Origin: DATBGO01 sp050011895
Lineage (GTDB): Bacteria; Actinomycetota; Actinomycetes; Streptosporangiales; Streptosporangiaceae
Direction of reading: 5' to 3'
Assembly: GCA_050011895.1 (NCBI GenBank)
Contig: JBEKIF010000053.1
Location: 1-58,982, forward strand
Length of the DNA stretch: 58,982 nt
A program made the translations under genes and the position numbers. Under the pieces are notes generated by a model, which saw only the letters and a program-made list of their open reading frames with translations, had not been told where the DNA came from and did no database searches. This document shows, in pieces, positions 41,242 to 50,448 of the stretch; positions within the stretch are counted from its first letter, which is position 1, and each line of letters opens with the position of its first letter.

Positions 41242-42744
41242 CTAGCGCACCGGTGAGTCCCAGCTGGTCTCGTCGCGGATCCGCCGCTTGACCAGCTTCC
41301 CAGCGGGGTTGCGGGGCAGCGGATCGGGCCGCACGACGACGTACTGCGGCATCTTGAAGCGGGCGATCCGATCCCCCAGGTAGGCAAGGACCGCGTCGGT
41401 GTCGATCGTCGCGCCCGGGATGGGCACGAGCACCGCGCCGACCTTCTCGCCCATCACCTCATCGGGCACGCCGACCACGGCCGCCTCGTACACCCCTGGC
41501 GCGCCGGCCAGGGCGTTCTCGACCTCGATGCAGTACACGTTCTCGCCGCCGCGGTTGATCATGTCCTTGACCCGGTCGACGATGTAGACGAGGCCTTCGG
41601 CGTCGATGCGGGCAAGGTCACCGGTATGCAGCCACCCGTCGATGAAGGCCCGGGCGGTGCCTTCGGGGTTGTTCCAGTAGCCCGCCACCACGTTGGGCCC
41701 GCGGACGAGCAACTCGCCGACGTCCTGCGCGCCGGACGTATCCACTCTTACGTCGATCACTGGCATCGGGAAGCCCACCGCATCGGTGTGCGCGGCGGCG
41801 TACTCGTGCGGCATGTTGCACACGGCGCTGGCGGTCTCGGTGAGGCCGAAGCCGTTCGTCAACCGTGCGTTGGGGAACGCCTTCATGATCCGCCCCACCA
41901 GCTCCGGCGCGATCGGCGCGCCGCCATAGAGCAGGCCGCGCACGCTGGATACGTCGGTCTCGGCGAACTGCGGCTGGTTGATAGCCAGCCAGTAGATGGC
42001 CGGCACGGAGGTCAGTACGTCGATCCGCTCGGTCTCGATGGCCCGCAGGAACGCGCCGACCTCGAACTGCGGCATGATGACGCTGGTCCCAGCCAGGTAC
42101 GCCCAGAGAAGAAGCTGGCTGTTGCAGCCGGTGACGTGGAACATCGGCACCGAGATCAGCGTGCGCGAAGGCTCGCCCTCGCGGCTCAGGCCTTGGCCTC
42201 TCCGGCAGCTCTCGCAGTTCGACAGGAAGTTCTCATGGGTGGTGACAGCGCCCTTGGGGAAGCCGGTCGTGCCGCTGGTGTAGAAGATCGCCGCCGCGTC
42301 GCGGTGCCCCGCGTCCTCGATCGCGAGCGGATCGCCATCGGGCAGCGGCTCGCCCGGCGCGAAGACATAACTGGCGCCGCTGTCCGACACCACGTACGCC
42401 ACCTCGGGCTCGGCCAGCCGGGTGTTGACCGGCACGACGATACCGCCGGCGAGCACCGTGCCGAAGAAGGCCAGCGCCCAGTCGATGCCGTTGCCCAGCC
42501 GTATCGCGACGCGGTCGCCGCGCTGCACGCCGCCCGCGCGGAGCCCGCCCGCCACCCGTGCGGCACTGTCCCACAGCTCCTGGTAGGACAGCCGCCGGCC
42601 GCCGAGCTCGACTAGCGCCTCGCGGTCCGGGTGCTGGCTGGTGACCTCGCGCAGCATGTGGACCAGGCTGACCGGCAGCTCGTCATAGCGCTTGATGCCG
42701 TCCGCGCCCCTGGTCACCCCTGTGGTGTCGTACGGCGTACTCAT
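41242..42744 (-). CDS. AMP-dependent acyl-CoA synthetase/ligase
   Basis: The product has 500 residues from the ATG at 42744. All adenylation motifs are present: YTSGTTGFPKG (phosphate-binding loop), MFHVTGCNSQ, NGFGLTETAS, GWLHTGDLARID, VDRVKDMINRGGENVYCIEVE (hinge), and the catalytic Lys in PRNPAGKLVKR. It should activate a medium- or long-chain fatty acid, or a related acid, as acyl-AMP and then acyl-CoA. The start overlaps the stop of the 95-residue gene upstream (ATGA), so they are co-translated. Confidence 0.92.
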   Translation of the reverse strand: MSTPYDTTGVTRGADGIKRYDELPVSLVHMLREVTSQHPDREALVELGGRRLSYQELWDSAARVAGGLRAGGVQRGDRVAIRLGNGIDWALAFFGTVLAGGIVVPVNTRLAEPEVAYVVSDSGASYVFAPGEPLPDGDPLAIEDAGHRDAAAIFYTSGTTGFPKGAVTTHENFLSNCESCRRGQGLSREGEPSRTLISVPMFHVTGCNSQLLLWAYLAGTSVIMPQFEVGAFLRAIETERIDVLTSVPAIYWLAINQPQFAETDVSSVRGLLYGGAPIAPELVGRIMKAFPNARLTNGFGLTETASAVCNMPHEYAAAHTDAVGFPMPVIDVRVDTSGAQDVGELLVRGPNVVAGYWNNPEGTARAFIDGWLHTGDLARIDAEGLVYIVDRVKDMINRGGENVYCIEVENALAGAPGVYEAAVVGVPDEVMGEKVGAVLVPIPGATIDTDAVLAYLGDRIARFKMPQYVVVRPDPLPRNPAGKLVKRRIRDETSWDSPVR

Positions 42745-43028
42745 GACCCACCTGCACTGAAGCACCCGTGCGGGTCGTCCGCCAGCATCTGGTCGATCCC
42801 GGTGACCCCGGCCTCGTGAAAAGCGGGGAGCAGCAGATCCGGGCAGCGTAATGCGTACCGGTGCGCCAGTTCCTCGTGCGCGTACCGGCTCGCATCCGCC
42901 ACCAGGGCCTCGTTGTCCCACCAGTTCGCCACGGACTCGGCGGAAAGGAGGAAAACGTGTTCGAGTATCGGGGTGGGACCAAGGTTGGCGACGTCTACCG
43001 GCCCCCGCGTCGGCTCAGCTGTTGTCAC
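42741..43028 (-). CDS. Hypothetical protein coupled to the acyl-CoA ligase
   Basis: The product has 95 residues from the GTG at 43028, with GAGGAGG five bases in front. It is acidic and helical, with the features ILEHVFLLSAESVANWWDNE, HEELAHRYALRCPDLLLPAF and GVTGIDQMLADDPHGCF. There is no signal or membrane segment and no family I can name. Strong initiation and a four-base overlap with the ligase suggest it acts with that enzyme, perhaps as a small subunit or carrier-like partner; that is inference. Confidence 0.65.
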   Translation of the reverse strand: MTTAEPTRGPVDVANLGPTPILEHVFLLSAESVANWWDNEALVADASRYAHEELAHRYALRCPDLLLPAFHEAGVTGIDQMLADDPHGCFSAGGS

Positions 43029-43326
43029 GAGAACCTCCTCTGCCTTTTGAAGCCTACGTCTTGCGGCACCCGATGGTTAGCCCGACGAGCGCCGAGAATG
43101 TTGCAGCGGGGAGGCGCCTGCGGCAGCCGTGCAGCGCTTGCATCGCGGCCGTTCTTGACGCGCTCGACCGCACGGAGGGCATGGGACCAGACAGGCATGC
43201 CCGGAAACCCGGCGCCAAACTCAACCAAACGCGCGAAACCAGCAGAAACCAGGCACAGGACCTGCAAGGACTCGAGGTAGCCGCTTTCACGACGTGCTCG
43301 AAGAACAGCTGGGCCGTGCACGCACC
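43029..43326. other. Intergenic region between the ligase operon and pckG
   Basis: It contains the promoter of the 95-residue gene and the 3' region of pckG. No other gene or hairpin recognised. Confidence 0.5.
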
Positions 43327-45141
43327 TCAGCCGAGGCGGCCGACCAGGTCGTCGTGCAGGTCCCAGAGCTGGGCGGGCAGGTGCCGGTGGAAGGTGCGGA
43401 AGAACTCGGGGATGTGCTCCGCCTCCAGCTTCCAGGCCTCGGTGTCCACCGTGAGCAGCAGATCCAGGTCAGCCCAGCTGAGGTCCAGGCCGTCAAGGTC
43501 CAGCGAGCCCGGCGCCGGGATGTAGCCGATCGGGGTCGCCGTGGCCTTGGCGTCGCCGGACAGCCGCTGAATGATCCACTTCAGCACGCGGATGTTCTCG
43601 CCGAAGCCGGGCCACACGAACTTGCCCCTGGCGTCCTTGCGGAACCAGTTGACGTAGAACAGCCGTGGCAGCTTTGTCGGGTCGGCCGTCTGGCCGATCT
43701 TCAGCCAGTAGCCGAAGTAGTCGCCCATGTTGTAGCCGCAGAACGGCAGCATCGCGAACGGGTCGTGCCGCAGCTCGCCGACCTTGCCCTCGGCCGCTGC
43801 GGTCTTCTCCGAGGCGATGTTGGCGCCGAGGAACACGCCGTGGTCCCAGTCGAAGGACTCGATCACCAGCGGCACGGTACTGGCGCGCCTGCCGCCGAAC
43901 AGGATCGCCGAGATCGGCACGCCGGCGGGGTCATCCCATTCCGGCGCGATGATCGGGCACTGGCTGGCCGGGGTGGTGAACCGGGCATTGGGGTGCGCCG
44001 CAGGCTCGGCCGAGCCCGGGCTCCAATCCCGTCCCTTCCAGTCGATCAGATGCGCGGGCGGCTCATCGGTCAGCCCCTCCCACCACACGTCGCCGTCATC
44101 GGTGCGGGCCACGTTGGTGAAGATGCTGTTGCCCCACATGGTCTTGACCGCGTTGGCGTTGGTCTTCATGCCAGTGCCGGGCGCGACGCCGAAGAAGCCG
44201 GCCTCCGGATTGATTGCATACAGCCTGCCGTCCGCGCCGAACCGCATCCACGCGATGTCGTCGCCGACGGCCTCGACCTTCCATCCGGGGATGGTGGGCT
44301 GCAGCATGGCCAGGTTGGTCTTTCCGCACGCGGACGGGAAGGCCGCCGCGATGTACTTCGCCTCGCCGCCCGGCGGGGTGAGCTTGAGGATCAGCATGTG
44401 CTCGGCCAGCCAGCCTTCGTCGCGTGCCATCACCGAGGCAATCCGCAGCGCATAGCACTTCTTGCCGAGCAGCGCGTTGCCGCCATAACCGGAGCCGTAG
44501 GACCAGATCTCCCTGGTCTCGGGGAAGTGCGAGATGTACTTGGTCTTGTTGCAGGGCCACGGCACGTCCGCCTGGCCGGGCTCCAGCGGGGCGCCGACCG
44601 AGTGGACGGCACGAACGAACGACCCGGTCTCCTCGATCGACCGCAGCGCCGGCGTTCCCATCCTGGTCATGATCCGCATCGACACGGCCACGTACGGGGA
44701 GTCGGTGATCTCCACTCCAAGCTGGGAGATGCTGCTGCCGATCGGGCCCATGCAGAACGGGATCACGTACATGGTGCGGCCGCGCATGCAGCCGTCGAAG
44801 ACTTCCGCGAAAGTCTCGCGCATCTCGTCGGGCGCGATCCAGTTGTTGGTCGGGCCCGCGTCATCTTCCCTCACCGAGCAGATGAACGTGCGGTCCTCGA
44901 CGCGCGCCACGTCACTGGGGTCGGAAGCGCAGTAGAAGCTGTTCGGACGCAGCTTCGGGTTCAGCCGCGTGAAGGTTCCGTTCTCGACGAGGAGGCTGGT
45001 GAGCCGCTCCCATTCGTCCTCCGAGCCGTCACACCAGACGATGTCGTCAGGCTTGGTCAGCTCCGAGATACCGCGGACCCACTCGGCCAGCTCGGGGAGG
45101 CTCGTTTCTGTTTGGTGATCAATAGAGTCTGCGCTGAACAT
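43327..45141 (-). CDS. pckG: Phosphoenolpyruvate carboxykinase (GTP)
   Basis: The product has 604 residues from the ATG at 45141, with GGGGAG upstream. All GTP-PEPCK signatures are present: AAAFPSACGKTN (P-loop with reactive Cys), VGDDIAWM (metal site), the FGGRRASTVPLV region, NWFRKD and PGFGENIRVLKW. It converts oxaloacetate and GTP to PEP, GDP and CO2, the committing step of gluconeogenesis. Length and motifs match the monomeric GTP family. Single-gene unit. Confidence 0.97.
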   Translation of the reverse strand: MFSADSIDHQTETSLPELAEWVRGISELTKPDDIVWCDGSEDEWERLTSLLVENGTFTRLNPKLRPNSFYCASDPSDVARVEDRTFICSVREDDAGPTNNWIAPDEMRETFAEVFDGCMRGRTMYVIPFCMGPIGSSISQLGVEITDSPYVAVSMRIMTRMGTPALRSIEETGSFVRAVHSVGAPLEPGQADVPWPCNKTKYISHFPETREIWSYGSGYGGNALLGKKCYALRIASVMARDEGWLAEHMLILKLTPPGGEAKYIAAAFPSACGKTNLAMLQPTIPGWKVEAVGDDIAWMRFGADGRLYAINPEAGFFGVAPGTGMKTNANAVKTMWGNSIFTNVARTDDGDVWWEGLTDEPPAHLIDWKGRDWSPGSAEPAAHPNARFTTPASQCPIIAPEWDDPAGVPISAILFGGRRASTVPLVIESFDWDHGVFLGANIASEKTAAAEGKVGELRHDPFAMLPFCGYNMGDYFGYWLKIGQTADPTKLPRLFYVNWFRKDARGKFVWPGFGENIRVLKWIIQRLSGDAKATATPIGYIPAPGSLDLDGLDLSWADLDLLLTVDTEAWKLEAEHIPEFFRTFHRHLPAQLWDLHDDLVGRLG

Positions 45142-45878
45142 TGCTATCTCCCCTGCATAGGCCTTACAAGGGCAGCAAGCTTTCGCGCCCGCAGTCAAGA
45201 CCTGGCCGACGGTTACGGCTAAAAGTCCGTATAATTAAGTATTGCCCGGTTTCAATGTGGCTGGGACAGGGCCGAAGGTCCCCGTACCCCTGGGACCTGG
45301 GTCGTTGTGTTTCCCCGGGTGCGCCACTGTGACGAACCTCATAGCGGGCACCTCGCCGTACAGCGAGCCCGTCGCCCCCCGGGGGCGCCCATTTGCCGTG
45401 CTCCCGGCGAGAAGAGATTGACCCGGTAGAGTGAAGCGCGCAAAGCGCCCATGTCCACTCAGCAGGGAAATTTCGCCCACGCAGCGGTCATGGCGCTTCG
45501 CCATCCGGACAGTCGAGATGGCCTTGCTGGCCCTGCTGCGCATCTCGGCGAGCTGGGGGCGAGGTGGCGGGCGCGCCGCGGGCGGTGGCGAGGATGTCTT
45601 CGGGTTCATTCTGGGCAGTGCCCGGTTCCCAGCCCCGACGCGGCGCAGGTCAAGGTGGGTGAGTACGGCGGTATCGAAGCTGGCCGCCCAGGTAACCGGA
45701 GGCTTTGGCGACCGGTCGAGGCTGGAACGTCGCGATGTCGATGCCGGGGGCGCGGGACCTGGTGGCGCACCGGTCACGCTGGGCGATTCCAGGCCGCGGA
45801 ATGAGCGGACGGCGATGCCCTGGGGCAGGCTAACGCTCCAGGGCTTGAATCTGTCTCGTGCGCTGCGCATCCAGATCG
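45142..45878. other. Stretch with no supported gene
   Basis: It holds the pckG promoter and then overlapping frames on both strands with repetitive Arg/Gly/Pro content and no family features. The minus-strand frame leads into a broken beta-propeller gene. Confidence 0.45.
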
Positions 45879-46240
45879 TTACGGCCTGATCGCGATGACG
45901 CCGGGGAGACTCCCGACCGGGATCGGGCTGCCCGCGATGTTGGTGGCGGTCCGGATCGGGGTCACCTCGTCCGAGCCATCGATGACGTAAGCGGTCTGGC
46001 CGTCCGGCGTGATCGCGACGGGGCCGGCCAAGGCCCCGATCCGGATCAGCTTGCCTGCCCTGTTGGTGGCGGTGCTGATCGGGGTTTGCCAGCCGTCCGG
46101 GGATGCGGCGTCCCGCGCCAGCCGCCGCGCGCATGGCCTGCGGGGCGGCCTGGGCGGTGCCGACGGCGCTGGCCAGGGCCGGTGCCACCGCGCGGCTCCG
46201 GTCGCCGCGGCGCACAAGGCTCGCGTCATATGCCTGTCCA
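45879..46240 (-). pseudogene. YVTN-type beta-propeller protein remnant
   Basis: A signal peptide is split between frames (MTRALC..., then VAPALASAVGTAQAAP). After another shift, two propeller repeats follow: TPISTATNRAGKLIRIG, VAITPDGQTAYVIDG, and TPIRTATNIAGSPIPVG, with VIAIRP and a TAA. Full-length YVTN/YncE-type secreted proteins have six or seven repeats. The gene is broken and truncated after two. Confidence 0.65.
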
Positions 46241-46944
46241 TCGTAAGTCTCTCGCCATTGTCCTGCCGTCTCTGCGTTCCCAGAATAGGCCTTGGTAAAA
46301 TGTCCTGTGTGCAAAAGGCGGAATTCACCAGTCTGGAAACTAAGCACGGTTAAGCGATATGCGGAAATGGCCCGGCAAAGGCCGTTAATGGCAGTCGCGC
46401 GCGCACCGTTGATTTCGCATCTGCGCGAGCGTTATGAGACCGGCGGTCCCGGTGAGCCAGCGGGTGAGTCCGGGGGCGGGTGCTTGGCGCGGTCGACGCT
46501 GTCAAGGTTCTGGCCTGCCTGGCTTGGTCCGGGCGAACGAGACGAGGTCGCTGACTGAGATGACGGAGCCGCGGCGGGTGGCCTGCCCGACCGTCGGTAC
46601 GGCATCAGTGCGGCCACCGATACCGTCGGCCGGCCGGCCATCAAGGGCGGGAAGAACCCCGGCACATCGTGATCAAGCCGTAGCAGCACGGTTTCGGCCA
46701 ACTCAGCCTCCCGGGCCGCCACGGGCTGGCCCTCGCAGCTATCCTTGCGCCGAAGGCCGATCGTGGTGTCAGTGCCGTACCGGGAAGCAGCTGCCGGAGC
46801 GGCGCGCCGTCCTGGTCGCATGGTCAGGCGGGCCGTTGGTAGATCAAGAGCCAGTGAAAATACCAAGAATCGGGCCGTAACCAGGCGGTTACCGCTGTCG
46901 CGGGTGGCCCGCGCATCGCGCCTGACGTATCGCGGCTAGGGTGC
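46241..46944. other. Stretch with no supported gene
   Basis: Long low-complexity frames on both strands; none shows a domain. It includes the upstream region of the glycosyltransferase gene. Confidence 0.4.
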
Positions 46945-48513
46945 ATGGGTGGCATGGAATCGATGGAAATGCGTGACGAGGTGACTGCCACCCGTCGGCC
47001 TGCGCCTGCGCCGTCGCGCCCAGCGACTGCCAGGCTGCGCGCCGGGCTGGGCGGTAACCGGGGAATGATCCTAGCCGTGGGCCTGATCGCCTTCGGCGTC
47101 ACTATCGGGCTCTATGTCTTCTTCACCGTGACGCATCCGCTTAGCTGGGCGTTTGACCCGGTGGATCTGCGGGTCTACCGGGAAGGCGGCAGCAGCATCC
47201 GGCACATCGCGCCGTTCTACAACCCGCATGCGAAGGCGCCGCTCTACAGCTGGCCGCACCACTACACCCTCAAGTTCACCTACCCCCCCTTCGCTGCCCT
47301 GATCTTCACTGTCCTTTCGCTACCGACGATTCAGGTCATGGAGAGGCTATGGGTGGGGGTCAACATCGTGGCCCTGCTCGTGGCGATCTGGGCGACCTTC
47401 GGCGGCCTCGGATACCGGAACTGGCGGGTCCGTGGTGGCGCGACCCTGCTGGTGGCCGCGGTGGTGTTCTGGACGGAGCCGGTGCAGCGGGTGCTGTTCC
47501 TCGGCCAGATCGAGCTGGTGCTGCTCGCGCTGATCTTGTGGGACGTGTGCCAGCCGGATCGCCGGTGGTGGAAGGGCGCCGGGATCGGGATCGCGGCTGG
47601 GATCAAGCTAGTGCCGCTGATCTTCATTCCGTACCTGCTGCTGACAAGACGGTTCCGCCAGGCGGCCGTCGCATCCGGTGCGTTCGTCGCGACCGTGGTG
47701 CTGAGCTTCGCCGTGGTGCCTGGTGATTCAGTCAAGTGGTGGCTGCAGGGGCTCTTCCTGCAGGGCGGCCGCACGGGTTTCGTGGCCTGGGAGGGCAACC
47801 AGTCGCTGCGGGGGATCATTACCAGGTTCGTGGGCAGCGTGGCGACGGCAGCACCGGTGTGGCTGGTGGTGGCGGCGCTGACGACGGTCGCTGGACTGGC
47901 GTGCGCCGCAATGCTCGACCGCTACGGGCACCGGATGCTGGGAGTGCTGGCGTGCGCACTGACCGGCCTGCTCGTTTCGCCGATCAGCTGGGACCATCAC
48001 TGGGTCTGGATCGTTCCGGCAGTGGCAGTCGCTGCCCACTATGCGGCCGGGTTCTTCCGGCGGCCAGGACGAGCGCGGGCAGCTGGCTGGGCCGCGCTCG
48101 GCCTGGGCGCGGCGATCGTGGCTATCTTCGGGGCGTGGCCTGGCAGGCTCTGGGGCAGCCCCCATGACCTTGGCAGCTTCTCCAGGGGGCTGATCTGGGC
48201 GCCCCCGAATACCAATCCAAACATTTACTACAAGCTCGGTGACCAGCCCCGATATGTCGAGTACCACTGGCACGGAACCCAGCTCATCGTCGGGAACCTG
48301 TACGTACTGACGGGGATCGTGCTGCTGGCCCTGCTCATGGTCATCGCGATCCGCGCGGCGCGGTCCCGCCACGGACCCGGTGATCAGGTTGCCGGCCAGG
48401 ACCAGGATCACCGCGGCGCTCCGGCCGAGAGCAGCGGCTCAGGTCAGGCTCAGCAGCTCAGGCTGGCGGGCGAGGCCAGGGGGCTGAATCCGCCAAGCCC
48501 CGGTGAGGCATAG
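46945..48513 (+). CDS. Polyprenol-dependent mannosyltransferase-like membrane protein (GT87/DUF2029)
   Basis: The product has 522 residues and about ten hydrophobic helices. After a 40-residue polar N-terminus, the first loop carries DPVDLRVYREGG, where the Asp is the expected catalytic base of GT87 alpha-mannosyltransferases. YPPFAALIF, LGQIELVLLALILWD, GIAAGIKLVPLIFIPYLLL and SPISWDHHWVW are further family marks. It probably transfers mannose from polyprenol phosphate to a cell-envelope glycolipid or glycan. AGGG stands four bases before the ATG. Its last 75 bases overlap the 3' end of the convergent glycosyltransferase. Confidence 0.87.
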   Translation: MGGMESMEMRDEVTATRRPAPAPSRPATARLRAGLGGNRGMILAVGLIAFGVTIGLYVFFTVTHPLSWAFDPVDLRVYREGGSSIRHIAPFYNPHAKAPLYSWPHHYTLKFTYPPFAALIFTVLSLPTIQVMERLWVGVNIVALLVAIWATFGGLGYRNWRVRGGATLLVAAVVFWTEPVQRVLFLGQIELVLLALILWDVCQPDRRWWKGAGIGIAAGIKLVPLIFIPYLLLTRRFRQAAVASGAFVATVVLSFAVVPGDSVKWWLQGLFLQGGRTGFVAWEGNQSLRGIITRFVGSVATAAPVWLVVAALTTVAGLACAAMLDRYGHRMLGVLACALTGLLVSPISWDHHWVWIVPAVAVAAHYAAGFFRRPGRARAAGWAALGLGAAIVAIFGAWPGRLWGSPHDLGSFSRGLIWAPPNTNPNIYYKLGDQPRYVEYHWHGTQLIVGNLYVLTGIVLLALLMVIAIRAARSRHGPGDQVAGQDQDHRGAPAESSGSGQAQQLRLAGEARGLNPPSPGEA

Positions 48514-49989
48514 CCAGACCAGCACGGCGGCCGCCGCGAGCATCAGCCCGGGTGTGATGTAGAAGAGGGTCGCCTGCGCGATTTCGGTCAGCCAGTCCGG
48601 CCGCGGCCATACCGGGTTGCCTGGCATGAGCGCGATCGTGGCGGCGCCGAGCCGTCCGATCACGAGCCAGTCCAGCCGCGAGGCGGGGTAGAGAGCAAGC
48701 AGGCAGATGACCATCGCGTCGTACCAGGGATACTGGTAAGGCCAGATGAATAGCCAGGCGAGGCCGAGGGCCAGAGCGGGCTGGATCGCGGGCAGACCGG
48801 GAGCATGGTCAGGGAACCGCGCCAGCATCGCGGCGGTGACGAAGGCGAGGGCTGGCAAGGCGAGGAACAAGATCAGCTGGTTGTTATCCGGCAGCCAGCT
48901 GAGGAGGCGGTAGAAGCTGACGGCGCTGTCGTTGCCGGTGCGGCTCAGCAGCGCCGCGACGGCGGGCGGCCCGAACCAGATGTAGCTGGGAACGATGACC
49001 ACCAGGGCGCTCACCGCACCGGTCAGCGCGGTCTTCAGCGATCGCCGGGACGCCCAGATGAGCCCCAGGCCGAACAGGGCGAAAGAGATCTTCAGGTCGG
49101 CCGCCATGCCGATGAGCAAGCCGGCGGACGCCGCCCGGAGCGAACCCGGATCGCCGTCGGTGCGCGGCGAGCTGAACAAGGCCAGGCCGAGGAATCCGAC
49201 GGCCGCCGCGAGGCCGTCCAGGTGGCCGCCGGCGATCAGGTTCCACAGCAGCAGCGGATTAACGGTCCAAAGGAGGTGGGCCCGCGTTCGCCGGGCCCGA
49301 TCGGCCCGCAGCATCCGGTCCAGGGCGAGCGCGACTGCACCGAACGCGAGCGCATTCCAAAGCTTCAGCCAGAAGATGATCCTTGCCACCGACGTGCCGC
49401 CAAGCAGGGCAGCGGCCGCTTCCTCGACGGTCGCAAGCGGGCCGTACAGCGAGACGCGGGTGCCCCACAGGTGCGGCGCGGCCTGACCGATCGGATCACC
49501 CATGCTGCGCAGCTGATCGGGGGTCATCACGTACGGGGTGTGGCCGAGGACGACCATCCTGCCGTAGGCGGCGTAATCGAGAGTGTCGGTGGATCCGGTC
49601 GGCGGCAGCACTGTCAGCGCCGCGACAGCGACGACCGCGCCGCCGATCATCAGCCAGAGCGGGAGGCGCGCGCCGCGGGCCACGGCGGCCAGCCCGGCTA
49701 GCACGCCTCCGGCGGCCAGCAGCCCCGCCGCCCACAGGCCGAGCGTCACCGTCAGCGGCGAAAGACTTGCGTTCAGCAAGGGGGGCGCGTAGGGCGCGGG
49801 TCCCGGCATCGGAGCGACAGCCCAGCTATGCCGTACCGCCGATATTGTGATGATGATCAGCAGTGAGGTACCGATCCCGGCGAGCGCCGACCAGCCCAGG
49901 ACCTGGGCACCGCGATTAGCGTCGGCGGCCGGAGGCGTTGGCCGCGCTGGCCTGGCCGGCGCGAAGCCGCCGGTGATGCTGCTAGCCAC
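48439..49989 (-). CDS. Polytopic glycosyltransferase (MptB/GT87-like)
   Basis: The product has 516 residues with 11-13 membrane helices. Soon after helix 3, DTLDYAAYGRMVVLGHTPY offers the catalytic Asp and the Tyr-rich loop typical of polyprenol-phosphomannose-dependent enzymes. Further marks are NPLLLWNLIAGGHLDGLAAA, AADLKISFALFGLGL and WPYQYPWYDAM. The family builds mannose-containing glycans (lipomannan-type) across the membrane. It converges on the GT87 gene with a 75-base overlap, so the two are probably related in function but not co-transcribed. Confidence 0.85.
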   Translation of the reverse strand: MASSITGGFAPARPARPTPPAADANRGAQVLGWSALAGIGTSLLIIITISAVRHSWAVAPMPGPAPYAPPLLNASLSPLTVTLGLWAAGLLAAGGVLAGLAAVARGARLPLWLMIGGAVVAVAALTVLPPTGSTDTLDYAAYGRMVVLGHTPYVMTPDQLRSMGDPIGQAAPHLWGTRVSLYGPLATVEEAAAALLGGTSVARIIFWLKLWNALAFGAVALALDRMLRADRARRTRAHLLWTVNPLLLWNLIAGGHLDGLAAAVGFLGLALFSSPRTDGDPGSLRAASAGLLIGMAADLKISFALFGLGLIWASRRSLKTALTGAVSALVVIVPSYIWFGPPAVAALLSRTGNDSAVSFYRLLSWLPDNNQLILFLALPALAFVTAAMLARFPDHAPGLPAIQPALALGLAWLFIWPYQYPWYDAMVICLLALYPASRLDWLVIGRLGAATIALMPGNPVWPRPDWLTEIAQATLFYITPGLMLAAAAVLVWLCLTGAWRIQPPGLARQPELLSLT

Positions 49990-50326
49990 CCGTATGCGCT
50001 CGCTCTCGAATTCGAATGCCCTGGCCGCGCCTGAAATGCGTCAGGCATGCCCACCGACCGCGTGATACCTCGTGGCATCCCGGCAGACTTGTTGAGTGGC
50101 CACTCCAGATGGCACCCGGCCATCCGCATGCGCTTGCACGGGCGCCACCGCAAACTGCGCCAGCGTGCGGCAGGAGACCCGCACCATCCCCGATGGCAGG
50201 ACCCATGCTTGCTACCTCACCGAAACCGTACCTGACATTGTGGGTACAAGAGGGGTGTTCACCCACCGCGCGCCGCCCGCCGGCGACTCGCGCCGCAGCT
50301 TGGACTCGCGCGGGGCCGGGCGAGTC
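49990..50326. other. Divergent region upstream of the zinc importer
   Basis: No gene recognised. It holds the promoter of the MptB-like gene on the minus strand and leads into the Zur-type operator. Confidence 0.45.
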
Positions 50327-50366
50327 TTGACCGCCATCTGGTAAACTGGTTATCGTTTTCATTACC
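50327..50366 (+). promoter_or_regulatory. Zur-type operator and promoter of the zinc importer
   Basis: GGTTATCGTTTTCATTACC (50348-50366) is an inverted repeat of the Fur/Zur class: the half-sites GGTTATCGT and GGTAATGAA agree at six of nine bases. TTGACC at 50327 and TATCGT at 50351 are 18 bases apart and could be -35 and -10, so bound Zur would cover the -10. High zinc would then silence the operon. Confidence 0.75.
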
Positions 50367-50448
50367 GTCAAGGACTGAACCGTCAACTGCCGAGGCGTCA
50401 AGGGCCGAGGCGCGCGGTCAGACTTCGCAGGATGGGATTCTCTCAGCC

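Noticed and set aside
43294..45222. Plus-strand 642-residue ORF
   Set aside because: Exact antisense of pckG, with no domain of its own.
46432..46880. Overlapping 140-residue ORFs on both strands
   Set aside because: Neither has family features or a convincing start, and each is the other's antisense.
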